A stretch of DNA of 64,000 bases from Rubrivirga marina (GTDB lineage Bacteria > Bacteroidota > Rhodothermia > Rhodothermales > Rubricoccaceae), in the NCBI RefSeq assembly GCF_002283365.1, contig NZ_MQWD01000001.1:2403665-2467664 (forward strand), in the 5' to 3' direction. The position numbers were made by a program, and so were the translations under genes. The notes below the pieces were generated by a model. It saw only the letters and a list, made by a program, of their open reading frames with translations, had not been told where the DNA came from and ran no database searches. How positions within the stretch are numbered: the first letter of the stretch is position 1; each line of letters starts with the position of its first letter. Below, in pieces: positions 17,745 to 26,612 of the stretch.

Positions 17745-17809
17745 GCACGGGCCGTCGCAGCGTCTCGTGCGGTCGCCCCGTCTCTTTTCTCGTTCTCTCC
17801 GTTCCCCCG

Positions 17810-20800
17810 ATGGCCTCCGACGATCGCCGCTCTGACGACTCCGCCAACGCCCGCTCGCACTTCACGACGCGGACGTTCCTGATGCCCGACGACGAACCCG
17901 GTGACGGGGCCGCCGTCGAGCACGAGGCCCCCGAGGCGTCGTTCGGTACGGGCGGCGTCGACGACGACACGCTCGACGCCGTGGTCGGTGGCGGGGCCCC
18001 GGTCTCGGACGAGCCCGCGGCGGAGGCGACCGGAGCCGAGGCGCCGGCCGGGCAGGAGCCCTCGTTCGTGTGGGCCGCCCCCGAAGTCCCCGAGTCGGTC
18101 CCCGAGGCGGAGGAGGAGCCCGCGGGCGCCTCCGGCACGGAGCCGACCTACGCCGCCGACGCGCCGCAGGTCATGGACCTCTCGGAGCTCAGCCCGGCCA
18201 CCGAGACGCTCACGCCGTCTTTCTCTGAGAACGTTCCGGAAGCGCTGCCGGAGCCCGCCCCGTCCGCCTCGGGGCTGTCGCCAGTGGAGTCCGACACCGA
18301 GGATGCGGACCAGCCCGAGGACGCCGAGCCTTCCGCGTCGTTGGCGACGGCTGAAGTGGGAGATGCGTCACCGGCCGACGAGCCGGACGCCGCCGAGATC
18401 GACGAGCTCACCACGCCCCTGACGGCGCCGCTCGCCGAGTCGAAGCCGGAGGAGGCGTCTGGCGCGGAGGCGCCCGCGATGGCCGAGGCGGCGGCGTCGG
18501 ACGATCCGCTTACCATGGAGCCTGAGGCCGCGGACGTGCCAGAGGACGATCTCGCTGCAGAGCCATCCGATAACGACCCGTTCCGCTCGGCCGGTGACGG
18601 AGCGCAGGCGTCCGCCTCCATCGTCGACGCCGGCGATGACGCGACGGACGCTGAACCCGCGGACGTTGTCGTGGAGGAAGAGGCCCACGACCCCATCGAG
18701 GCGGGCGTGGCCGACGAGATGGACGAGGCCGTCGGAGCGGAGCCCACGCTGGCGGACGACGAGCCCACCGACACGGACGAGGAGACGACGACCGCCGCGG
18801 TCGACGAGGCGTTCGAGATGCAGGCCGACGCCGGCAAGGCGGACGCGGACGGGGCCGGCGAGATCGAGGGGACCCTCGAGGTCGAGCCGCTCGGGCCGGA
18901 GGACTTCGACCCGGACGACCTCCGCGGCGTCCTCCGCACGATGATGCTCTCGCGGCGGCTCGACCAGAAGATGCTCAACCTGCTCAAGCAGGGGAAGGGC
19001 TTCTTCCACATCGGCTCGGCCGGCCACGAGGCCAGCCAGACGGCCGTCGCCCGCGAGTTCGAGGGCGGCTCCGACTGGTTCTGCTTCTACTACCGCGACC
19101 TCGCAACGGCGCTCACGGTCGGCATCACGCCGGACGAGGTGCTCCGCGCCCACTTCGGCAAGGCCGACGACGTGTTCGGCGGCGGGCGCCAGATGCCCGA
19201 GCACTTCGGCAAGCGCGAGCTCAACATCATGTCGACGTCGTCGTCGGTGGCGGCGCAGTACCTCCCGGCCGTCGGCTTCGCGCTGGCGTGCAAGCGGGAG
19301 GACGGCGAGGTCTCGGAGGACGCGCCCGGCCGGGCCGTCTACGCGTCCGGCGGCGAGGGCTCGACGAGCCAGGGCGCCTTCCACGAAGCGCTCAACTGGG
19401 CCGCCCGCGAGGCGCTTCCGGTCCTCTTCCACATCCAGGACAACAAGTACGCGATCTCGGTCCCGGTCGAGGAGCAGACGGCCGGCGGGTCGATCTGGCA
19501 CCTCCTCGGCGGCTACGCCGGCCTCCAGCGGATCCGCTACGACGGGACCGATTTCTTCCAGTCAGCGGCGGCGGCCCGGGCGGCGATGGCCCACATCCGC
19601 GCCGGCCACGGGCCCGTCGCGCTCCACGCCGACCTCGTCCGGCTCCTCCCCCACTCGTCGTCCGACGACCACCGGAAGTACCGCGAGCAGGAGGCCATCG
19701 ACGCCGACGCCGCGCGCGACCCGCTCCCGCGCTTTGCCACCCGCCTCGTCGAGGCCGGCGTGATGACCGACGAGGAGGTCGACGCGCTCCGCGACGAGGT
19801 CGCCGCCGAGGTCGACCGGATCGCCCGCGAGGTGGCCGCCGAGCCCGACCCGGACCCGGCCGAGGCCACGAGCCACGTCTACTTCGAAGGCGAGGACACC
19901 CGCCGCTACGAGGCCGATGGCGAGACGGGCGACCTCGTCGTCATGGTCGACGCCATCAACCACGCGATGGCCGAGGAGATGGAGCGTGACGAGCGCGTGC
20001 TCGTCTACGGCGAGGACGTCGGCGGCGGGAAGGGGGGCGTGTTCACCGCCACGCGCGGACTGACCGAGCGGTTCGGGCGCGACAGGTGCTTCAACAGCCC
20101 GCTCGCCGAGAACTCGATCATCGGCAGCGCCGTCGGGCTGGCCGGCGCCGGCTACAAGCCCGTCGTCGAGATCCAGTTCGCCGACTACATCTGGCCCGGC
20201 ATGCAGTCGCTCCGCAACCAGGTGGCCTCGATGCGCTACCGGTCGAAGGGCGCGTGGGCCTGCCCGATGGTCCTCCGCGTCCCGACGGGCGGCTACATTC
20301 ACGGCGGCCTCTGCCACAGCCAGAACGTCGAGGCCCTGTTCGCCCACTTCCCCGGCCTCCACGTCGTCCTGCCGTCGAACGCGGCCGACGCCAAGGGGCT
20401 CTTGAAGACGGCGATTCGCGGGGAGGACCCGGTCCTCTTCCTGGAGCACAAGGCGCTCTATCGCCAGGGCCCGGCCCGGCGCCCCGAGCCCCACGCCGAG
20501 TACCTCGTCCCGCTCGGCAAGGCCGCCATCGCTCGCGCCGGTACGGACCTGACCATCGTGACGTGGGGCGCCATCGTCTACAAGGCGCTCAACGTGGCGA
20601 AGGCGCTCGAGAAGGAGGGCGTGTCGGTCGAGGTCATCGACCTCCGCTCGATCCTCCCGCTCGACGCCGCGACGGTTCTCCAGTCGGTCAAGAAGACGGG
20701 CCGCGCGCTCGTGGCCTACGAGGACCACGAGTTCATGGGCTTCGGCGCCGAGGTCGCCGCCCAGGTCGCCGACGCGGCCTTCGGCTTCCTCGACGCGCCC

Positions 20801-20917
20801 GTCCGACGCGTCGCCGGCGCCTTCTCGTCGATCCCCTACGCCGACGTCCTCGAGAAGGTCGTCCTCCCGCAGGACGACGACGTGTTCACCGCCGCCCGCG
20901 CCGTCCTCGACTTCTAA
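17810..20917 (+). CDS. 2-oxoacid dehydrogenase E1, fused alpha and beta subunits, with a long acidic N-terminus
   Basis: 1035 residues. Residues about 360-690 are the E1 alpha domain (LSRRLDQKMLNLLKQGKGFF; thiamine-diphosphate motif GGEGSTSQGAFHEALNWA with DNKYAIS). Residues about 700-1035 are the E1 beta domain (VYGEDVGGGKGGVF, PLAENSIIGSAVGLA, EIQFADYIWPGMQ). Together they form the thiamine-dependent decarboxylase of a pyruvate or branched-chain 2-oxoacid dehydrogenase complex; which substrate is uncertain. The first ~350 residues are Asp/Glu/Ala/Pro/Ser-rich with only about three Lys/Arg between residues 30 and 355, so probably disordered. ATG 17810 is the first plausible start; a shorter protein from an internal ATG near the alpha domain is possible. 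E2 and E3 genes are not in the window. DUF1573 follows after 1 nt. Confidence 0.9.
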   Translation: MASDDRRSDDSANARSHFTTRTFLMPDDEPGDGAAVEHEAPEASFGTGGVDDDTLDAVVGGGAPVSDEPAAEATGAEAPAGQEPSFVWAAPEVPESVPEAEEEPAGASGTEPTYAADAPQVMDLSELSPATETLTPSFSENVPEALPEPAPSASGLSPVESDTEDADQPEDAEPSASLATAEVGDASPADEPDAAEIDELTTPLTAPLAESKPEEASGAEAPAMAEAAASDDPLTMEPEAADVPEDDLAAEPSDNDPFRSAGDGAQASASIVDAGDDATDAEPADVVVEEEAHDPIEAGVADEMDEAVGAEPTLADDEPTDTDEETTTAAVDEAFEMQADAGKADADGAGEIEGTLEVEPLGPEDFDPDDLRGVLRTMMLSRRLDQKMLNLLKQGKGFFHIGSAGHEASQTAVAREFEGGSDWFCFYYRDLATALTVGITPDEVLRAHFGKADDVFGGGRQMPEHFGKRELNIMSTSSSVAAQYLPAVGFALACKREDGEVSEDAPGRAVYASGGEGSTSQGAFHEALNWAAREALPVLFHIQDNKYAISVPVEEQTAGGSIWHLLGGYAGLQRIRYDGTDFFQSAAAARAAMAHIRAGHGPVALHADLVRLLPHSSSDDHRKYREQEAIDADAARDPLPRFATRLVEAGVMTDEEVDALRDEVAAEVDRIAREVAAEPDPDPAEATSHVYFEGEDTRRYEADGETGDLVVMVDAINHAMAEEMERDERVLVYGEDVGGGKGGVFTATRGLTERFGRDRCFNSPLAENSIIGSAVGLAGAGYKPVVEIQFADYIWPGMQSLRNQVASMRYRSKGAWACPMVLRVPTGGYIHGGLCHSQNVEALFAHFPGLHVVLPSNAADAKGLLKTAIRGEDPVLFLEHKALYRQGPARRPEPHAEYLVPLGKAAIARAGTDLTIVTWGAIVYKALNVAKALEKEGVSVEVIDLRSILPLDAATVLQSVKKTGRALVAYEDHEFMGFGAEVAAQVADAAFGFLDAPVRRVAGAFSSIPYADVLEKVVLPQDDDVFTAARAVLDF

Positions 20918-20918
20918 C

Positions 20919-21653
20919 ATGGCCCTCCGCCTCCTCCTTCTCGCCCTCCTGGCGGCGTCCGCCAGCGCCCAGGGCCGCCTCGCCTTCGACGCCGAGATCC
21001 TCGACCTCGGGCGGATCGCCGAGGCGGACGGACCCGTCGAGCGGACGTTCCGCTTCACGAACGCAGGCGACCAACCGGTCCGGCTCACGTCCGTCGAGGC
21101 GTCGTGCGGCTGCACCACGCCGTCGTGGACGGAGGACGCGGTCGCGCCAGGGGAGGAGGGGGTGATCCGCGTGGCTTACGACCCGGCCGGCCGGCCCGGC
21201 GACTTCGAGAAGGCCGTGTTCGTCCAGGCCGAGGGCGCCGAGCCGAACGCGGTGACGCTCCGGGTCGAGGGCGTCGTCCGGCCTGCCCTCGCGGACGCCG
21301 GCGAGCGCATCGGCTCGCTCGCGTTCAACCACACGACGGCCGACGCGGGCGTGGCGCCGGCCGGCGAGCCGCTCCAGACGGCGTTCCAGTTCGCGAACGC
21401 CGGCGCGGGGCCCGTGCGGATCGAGCGGGTCGATGCTCCCGAGGGCGTCGAGGTCGCCTCGCCGTCCCGCCCCATCTTCCCCGACGGCCTCGGCGGCCTG
21501 TTCGTATCGGTTGCCGACCCCGCCGTGCTCGCGGAGGCGGACGCGGTCGCCTTCGAGATCGTCCTCCACACGACCGACGCGGAGGCGCCCGTCAAGCGCG
21601 TGACGGTGACGGGGCGGGTCGGGCCGCCGCGCGTGATCCCCGACGGCGAGTAA
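20919..21653 (+). CDS. Exported DUF1573-domain protein
   Basis: 244 residues beginning with a signal peptide (MALRLLLLALLAASASAQ). The DUF1573 Ig-like beta domain is seen in DLGRIAEADGPVERTFRFTNAGDQPVRLTSVEASCGCTTPSW, with the characteristic SCGCT. A second, similar Ig-like repeat follows without the Cys pair (SLAFNHTTADAGVAPAG... FQFANAGAGPVRIERVDAPEG). Such proteins are common, poorly understood exported proteins of Bacteroidota. It starts 1 nt after the E1 stop, so it is probably in the same transcript despite the unrelated role. Confidence 0.9.
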   Translation: MALRLLLLALLAASASAQGRLAFDAEILDLGRIAEADGPVERTFRFTNAGDQPVRLTSVEASCGCTTPSWTEDAVAPGEEGVIRVAYDPAGRPGDFEKAVFVQAEGAEPNAVTLRVEGVVRPALADAGERIGSLAFNHTTADAGVAPAGEPLQTAFQFANAGAGPVRIERVDAPEGVEVASPSRPIFPDGLGGLFVSVADPAVLAEADAVAFEIVLHTTDAEAPVKRVTVTGRVGPPRVIPDGE

Positions 21654-21683
21654 GACCGCGCGCGGCGGGCGCGTTGAGGGGAC

Positions 21684-22505
21684 ATGCGCCGTGTCCTGCT
21701 GTCCGCTCTCGTCCTGATGGCCGTCGTTCCGGCTCGTGCCCAGCGTGCCGTCGAGGTCCCCCTCACCCGCGTCCTGCGCGCCGTCGTCACCGACGAGGGG
21801 CGCGTGGACTACCGGCGTCTCGCGGCGGAGCACCGCGACGACCTCGACGCCGCGCTCCGCGCCATCGACCGGCAGGACCCGGCCGCGCTCCGCACCGACG
21901 CCCAGAAGACCGCCTTCTACGTCAACGCGTACAACGCGCACGTGATGGGGCGCGTCCTCGAGCACGGAGCGACAAACTTGGAGCGCCAGGACCTCTTTCA
22001 AGAGTTCTTTCGCTCGCCGCTCCCCGTCGCCGGTCACCGCATGACGCTCGACCAACTCGAGCACGGGGTCCTCCGCCGACAGGCGCAGGTCGACGGCGCG
22101 CCCGTCCTCCCGGCGCTCCGCGCCTTGCGGCCGAGCGCGTTCGACGTCCGCATCCACGCGGCGCTCAACTGCGCGGCCGTCTCGTGCCCGCCGCTGCTCG
22201 ACCGGGCCTACACCGCCGAGACGCTCGACGCGGACCTCGCCGCCCGCTGGCGGGCCTTCCTCGGCTCGTCCCGCGCCGCGCGTCTCGACGGCAACGGCCG
22301 CCTCACCCTCTCGTCCCTCTTCGACTGGTTTGCCGAGGACTTCGAGGCCAGCGGCGAGGCACTGGGCGACGTGATCCTCGCGGGCATGCCCCGCCAGCGT
22401 GCCGTGACGTACCGCCGTTCCCTCGCCGGCCGCTCCGCCGCCGACCTCCGTGCCGACGACCGCGTCTCGTTCGCCTACGACTGGACGGTGAACCGGTCGA
22501 GATGA
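21684..22505 (+). CDS. Exported DUF547-domain protein
   Basis: 273 residues with a signal peptide (MRRVLLSALVLMAVVPARAQ). The DUF547 hallmarks are DEGRVDYRRL, KTAFYVNAYNAHVMGRVLE and RIHAALNCAAVSCPPLLDRAY. The fold has been compared with transglutaminase/papain-like domains, with the Cys in SCPPL as a candidate nucleophile; activity is not established. It follows the DUF1573 gene by 30 nt, likely in the same operon. Confidence 0.9.
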   Translation: MRRVLLSALVLMAVVPARAQRAVEVPLTRVLRAVVTDEGRVDYRRLAAEHRDDLDAALRAIDRQDPAALRTDAQKTAFYVNAYNAHVMGRVLEHGATNLERQDLFQEFFRSPLPVAGHRMTLDQLEHGVLRRQAQVDGAPVLPALRALRPSAFDVRIHAALNCAAVSCPPLLDRAYTAETLDADLAARWRAFLGSSRAARLDGNGRLTLSSLFDWFAEDFEASGEALGDVILAGMPRQRAVTYRRSLAGRSAADLRADDRVSFAYDWTVNRSR

Positions 22506-22623
22506 GGGGAACGGGAAGATGGGAAATGGCAGAGCGCCGCGCGATGCCTCCGACGTAGCCTTCGGGCGCCAGTCGTCTCGAGATTGGTTCGCCAGGTCCC
22601 TCGTTCTCGTTGCCCCGTTCCCC

Positions 22624-23088
22624 ATGAGCGCCCGCGTCCTCCAGGTCAACACGTCGCCCGGCGGGGTGCCGAAGCGGGCCGTCGCCGAGGCCCGGGTCGG
22701 ACGTGAGGGGCTCGACGGCGACGCCGTCAACCACCCGAAGGTCCACGGTGGGCCGGAGCGGGCCGTGTGCCTCTTCCCGCTCGAGCTGATCCAGGCGCTC
22801 CAGGCCGAGGGGCACCCGATCTATCCCGGGGCCGTCGGCGAGAACCTGACCGTCGCGGGGCTCGACTGGCCGTCGCTGGAGGTCGGCGCCGTCCTCGACG
22901 TCGGCGAGGCCCGGCTCCAACTCACGCAGCGCGCCGAGCCGTGCAACACGATCGCGGACGCATTCGCTGACCGCCAGTTCAAGCGGATCAAACCGGACCG
23001 CGTGCCGGACCAGACGCGGTGGTACGCCCGTGTGCTGACCGAGGGCGTCGTCCGTCCGGGCGACGAGATCCACGTGGCGGAGGGCTGA
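22624..23088 (+). CDS. MOSC-domain protein
   Basis: 154 residues. The MOSC beta-barrel is seen in VAEARVGREGLDGDAVNHPKVHGGPERAVCLF, YPGAVGENLTVAGLDW, and the conserved Cys segment LTQRAEPCNTIADAF. MOSC domains bind molybdenum cofactor or transfer sulfur in molybdoenzymes (as in the MOCO sulfurase C-terminus, YiiM and YuaD). ATG 22624 begins the family N-terminus; the upstream reading frame is not conserved. Confidence 0.9.
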   Translation: MSARVLQVNTSPGGVPKRAVAEARVGREGLDGDAVNHPKVHGGPERAVCLFPLELIQALQAEGHPIYPGAVGENLTVAGLDWPSLEVGAVLDVGEARLQLTQRAEPCNTIADAFADRQFKRIKPDRVPDQTRWYARVLTEGVVRPGDEIHVAEG

Positions 23089-23091
23089 GGC

Positions 23092-23895
23092 TCAGCTGCC
23101 GCCCCGGGCCTGGCCCGTGGGGTCGGGCGGGAGGCCGTCCTCGCCCGCCTCGGGCGTCGGGTCGAGCCGGCCGATGAGGCGCGTCTCCCTCGTCGCCGAC
23201 ACGACGTAGAACACGACGAGGAGCCCGGTGAGCCCGAGGCCGAGGAGGTCGAACAGGGTCCACGGATGGCCGAGGACGACGAACTCGCGCGGCCCGACGG
23301 CCCACGCGACGGTGTTCAGGAGGACGCCCCCCAGCCGGAGCTCCGTCGGGCCGACGCCGCCGAACGAGATCTTGAACACGTTCCGTGCGATCGTCACCAT
23401 GTTGACGAGGAGCATCAGCAGGAGCACGCCGACGCAGATGGCGAGGGCGATCTCCATCCGCATCAGCGACCCGGCCCCGACGCCGACCGTGAGGAGGACG
23501 ACCGAGATCGCGTCGGCCTGGTGGTCGACGAAGAACCCGTACTTCTCGCGGCGGATCTGGCGGACGCGGGCGAGCGTGCCGTCGAGGCTGTCGCCCCACC
23601 AGTGGACGACGAGGCCGAGCGAGGCCACGTGGAGCCACAGCAGGTTCTCGCCCGCGAGCGCGTAGGCGACGGCCGAGAGGAGCGCGCCGGCGAGGGCGAT
23701 GCCGGTCAGCCCGTCGGGCGTGACCCAGCGGGGCATCCGGGCCGCCATCTTCGGCAGCGCCCAGCGCTCGAAGCGGCCGAGCACGATGTCGTTGACCCGG
23801 CGCTTGGCCTTGGGCGGCGTCGTCTGGGCCGTCGCGGCGCCATCCGGCGGCGTCCGCCGCTCAGGCGTTCGGGCGGGAGCGGGGACAGTCGGCAC
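23092..23895 (-). CDS. CDP-alcohol phosphatidyltransferase family membrane protein
   Basis: 267 residues starting at a GTG. The catalytic CDP-alcohol motif is GDSLDGTLARVRQIRREKYG plus FFVDHQADA, with the Asp residues DxxDG...D...D intact; the spacing after AR is one residue longer than the standard PROSITE pattern. Several hydrophobic membrane segments follow (about 65-85, 125-160, 205-225). It would transfer a phosphoalcohol head group to a CDP-activated lipid or the reverse. Substrate unknown. The N-terminal ~30 residues are a Pro-rich cytosolic tail. Confidence 0.86.
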   Translation of the reverse strand: MPTVPAPARTPERRTPPDGAATAQTTPPKAKRRVNDIVLGRFERWALPKMAARMPRWVTPDGLTGIALAGALLSAVAYALAGENLLWLHVASLGLVVHWWGDSLDGTLARVRQIRREKYGFFVDHQADAISVVLLTVGVGAGSLMRMEIALAICVGVLLLMLLVNMVTIARNVFKISFGGVGPTELRLGGVLLNTVAWAVGPREFVVLGHPWTLFDLLGLGLTGLLVVFYVVSATRETRLIGRLDPTPEAGEDGLPPDPTGQARGGS

Positions 23896-23983
23896 GAGCA
23901 GCGGGGAACGTCGGGCGGAGGGCAGAAGCTAACCCTGCCGTAACACGGACCTCTGGTACGATCGCCCCACACACGCGATCCTG

Positions 23984-24019
23984 CCCGCCTCGGGGGGCTG
24001 CCAGAGCCCCCGAGGCGGG
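23984..24019. repeat. Long intergenic inverted repeat, CCGCCTCGG family
   Basis: CCCGCCTCGGGGGGCT pairs with AGCCCCCGAGGCGGG with one bulged G, around a short loop. It lies just beyond the stop of the minus-strand cystathionine gamma-synthase-like gene and could terminate it. The right arm continues CGG like other family members. Confidence 0.6.
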
Positions 24020-24024
24020 CGGCC

Positions 24025-25209
24025 TCAGACCGCGGCGAGCGCCCGGTCGAGGTCGGCGACGAGGTCGGCCTCGTCCTCGACGCCGACGCTCAGGCGGACG
24101 AGGCTGTCGGGCAGCCCGGCCGCGCGGCGGACGTCGGCGGGGATCGAGCCGTGCGTCATGCTCGCGGGGTGCGACACGAGGCTCTCGACGCCGCCGAGGC
24201 TCTCGGCGAGGGCGAACAGCTCGGTCGACTGCATGAAGCGGACGGCCGTCTCGAGCGCGTCGTCCTCCAGCACGAGCGAGACCATCCCGCCGAACCCGTC
24301 CATCTGGCGGGCGGCGGTCTCGTGGCCGGGGTGGTCCTCGAAGCCCGGGTACAGCACGCGGGCCACCTTGTCGTGGCCGCGCAGGAAGTCCGCCACCGCG
24401 CGAGCGTTTGAGCAATGGCGCTCCATGCGGAGGTGGAGCGTCTTCGTTGAGCGGAGCAGGAGGAAGCAGTCCATCGGCCCCGGCGCGGCGCCGACGGACT
24501 TGATCTGGAACCGGAGGTGCTCATTCCACCCGTCGTCCGACGTCATGACGGCTCCGCCGACGACGTCGGAGTGGCCGCCGAGGTACTTCGTGGTGGAGTG
24601 GAGCACGAGGTCCGCCCCGAGCGAGAGCGGCCGCTGGAGGTACGGGCTGGCGAACGTGTTGTCCACCGCCACGTCGACGCCCTTCTCGTGGGCGACGTCC
24701 GCGAGGGCCTCGATGTCGTAGACGCGGAGGAGCGGGTTCGTCGGCGTCTCGATCCAGACGAGCTTGGTCGCGTCCGTGATCGCCTCGGCGAGGGCCTCCG
24801 TCGAGTGGAGGTCGACGAACGTGAAGTCGACGCCCATCGGCTCGTGGATCTGGCGCATGAGCCGGTACGTCCCGCCGTAGAGGTCGCTCGTCGAGACGAC
24901 GTGGTCGCCGGGTCGGAGCCGCCGGAGGATGGCGTCGATCCCGGCCACGCCGGAGGCGAACGCGATCCCGTGCGCCGCCCCTTCGAGCGAGGCCAGATTT
25001 TGCTCCAGCGCCGTCCGGGTCGGGTTGGCGACGCGGGCGTAGTCGTAGCCCTGGTGGACGTCCGGGGCCTCCTGCACGAACGTGCTCGTGAGGTGGACCG
25101 GCGTCATGATGGACCCGGTGGAGGGGTCGGGCTCCTGGCCGGCGTGGACGGCGCGGGTGCCGAAGCCGAGGGCGTCGGCCTCGGTGTCGAGGCGGGGGGA
25201 GTCGGGCAT
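24025..25209 (-). CDS. Cys/Met metabolism PLP-dependent enzyme (cystathionine gamma-synthase/lyase type)
   Basis: 394 residues. Family signatures are GFGTRAVHAGQEPDPSTGS, YDYARVANPTRTALEQNLASLEG, and the PLP lysine motif LHSTTKYLGGHSDVVGG. The C-terminal ESLVSHPASMTHGSIP and LVRLSVGVED are typical. It acts in transsulfuration or methionine biosynthesis; synthase versus lyase cannot be separated by eye. ATG 25209 is preferred because the upstream frame is unconserved. It lies 83 nt downstream of the TPR protein on the same strand. Confidence 0.92.
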   Translation of the reverse strand: MPDSPRLDTEADALGFGTRAVHAGQEPDPSTGSIMTPVHLTSTFVQEAPDVHQGYDYARVANPTRTALEQNLASLEGAAHGIAFASGVAGIDAILRRLRPGDHVVSTSDLYGGTYRLMRQIHEPMGVDFTFVDLHSTEALAEAITDATKLVWIETPTNPLLRVYDIEALADVAHEKGVDVAVDNTFASPYLQRPLSLGADLVLHSTTKYLGGHSDVVGGAVMTSDDGWNEHLRFQIKSVGAAPGPMDCFLLLRSTKTLHLRMERHCSNARAVADFLRGHDKVARVLYPGFEDHPGHETAARQMDGFGGMVSLVLEDDALETAVRFMQSTELFALAESLGGVESLVSHPASMTHGSIPADVRRAAGLPDSLVRLSVGVEDEADLVADLDRALAAV

Positions 25210-25292
25210 GGAGGGGCGAGCGGAGAGGAGGCAAAAAGAAAGCGGGGGCGCGGCGAACCACGCCCCCGCGGGGGAAAGATCCGAGGTCGGCG

Positions 25293-26447
25293 CTAGTTCA
25301 TCGAGATCCCGGCGCACTCGGAGACGCCCTCGGCGTCGTCGACCCGGCCGAGCTGGGTGTAGACGCGGAAGAGGGCGTCGCAGACGCCGGCCTCGTCGGG
25401 CGTGCCGGCCGCGAGCGTGCGGGCCTGCATGAGCGGGGCGAGCGACATCTCGAGGTTGTCGTTCCGCTCGTCGATGAGCGCGTTGGCCGCGTCGACGTCC
25501 TGCTCGGCGTTGGCCCGCTCGTTGAGCGCGGCCGCGCGGTTCTGGAAGGCCGCGCCGAGGTTGTAGAACGCGTCCGAGTTGTCCGGCGCGAGCTCGGTCG
25601 CCCGCGTCAACTGGTCGATGGCCTCGTCGTACCGCTCGGACTCGAGGAGGAGCGCGCCGTAGTTGTAGCGGAGCGTCGGGTTGTCCGGCTGGGCGGCGAC
25701 GGCGTCGGCGTAGCGCTCGACGGCCTGCTCGGTGTTGCCCGACTGGGTGTAGGCGTTGAGGAGCATCGTCTGGATGTCCTCGTCGTCTGGGAACCGCGTC
25801 TGGGCGTCCTCCAGGAAGGCGACGGCGTCGACGCCCCGATCGGCGAGGACGAGGGAGCGGCCGTAGTAGTAAGCGAGGATCGGGTCGTTCGGGGCGATCT
25901 GCGTGCCGCGCTCGAGCGCGGGGATGGCCTGCGAGGCGTCCCCCGTGCGGAGGTAGGCCAGGCCGAGGCCGAGGTACCCCTGCGACGAGTCCGGGTAGAG
26001 CTCCGACGACCTCTCGAAGTAGTCGACGGCGTCGGCCACGTCGGCCTCGGGGTTCCGGATGATCTCGTTGCCGGCGTTGACGGCGAGGGCCCACAGGCCG
26101 AGCCGGGTGGCCGTCACGTCGGGGTCCTCGGGCGCGAGCTGCTGCGCGCGCTCGTAGTCCGCGACCATGACGTCGTAGTTCTGGGCGAGGAACGCGGCCT
26201 TCGGCTGGGCGCCGGCCGTGTTCTCGTACTGCTGGCGGCGGACCTCGACGCGGAGGATCAGGGCCTCGACGTTGTCGGGGTTCGCGGCGAGCGCTTCGTC
26301 GAGGTTCTCGAGCGCGCGGTCGTAGTCGCCGTTTCGGAGGTCGAGCTTGGCGCCTTCGACGTTCGGGTCGCTGGAGCACCCGTCGGCCCCGCCGACGAGG
26401 AGGGCGACGACGAGCGAGAGGGAGAGGGTGAGGATGCGAGAGTGCAT
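25293..26447 (-). CDS. Exported TPR-repeat protein, possible lipoprotein
   Basis: 384 residues. The N-terminus MHSRILTLSLSLVVALLVGGADGCSS is a signal peptide followed by Cys. The GADGC context is a poor lipobox, so lipidation is uncertain. The rest is an array of tetratricopeptide repeats (for example GDYDRALENLDEALAANPDN, GDASQAIPALERGTQIAPND, ERYDEAIDQLTRATELAPDN), expected to scaffold protein-protein contacts in the periplasm. The last ~70 residues carry two Cys (VCDALF, SECAG). Partners unknown. Confidence 0.85.
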   Translation of the reverse strand: MHSRILTLSLSLVVALLVGGADGCSSDPNVEGAKLDLRNGDYDRALENLDEALAANPDNVEALILRVEVRRQQYENTAGAQPKAAFLAQNYDVMVADYERAQQLAPEDPDVTATRLGLWALAVNAGNEIIRNPEADVADAVDYFERSSELYPDSSQGYLGLGLAYLRTGDASQAIPALERGTQIAPNDPILAYYYGRSLVLADRGVDAVAFLEDAQTRFPDDEDIQTMLLNAYTQSGNTEQAVERYADAVAAQPDNPTLRYNYGALLLESERYDEAIDQLTRATELAPDNSDAFYNLGAAFQNRAAALNERANAEQDVDAANALIDERNDNLEMSLAPLMQARTLAAGTPDEAGVCDALFRVYTQLGRVDDAEGVSECAGISMN

Positions 26448-26612
26448 GAGAGGGTGGCGGGCGAAAACGAGGAGTGGCCCCGGCGCCTCCCCTGGGGGGA
26501 TCACGGGGCGGGTCGGGCGGGTCACACCCTTCCACGCCCAAGCTACCGCCCGGGTCCGACCCCACCGGGGCTCTCCTCAGGACTCACGGGCTTCTCGCAC
26601 GACGCCCCCCGT

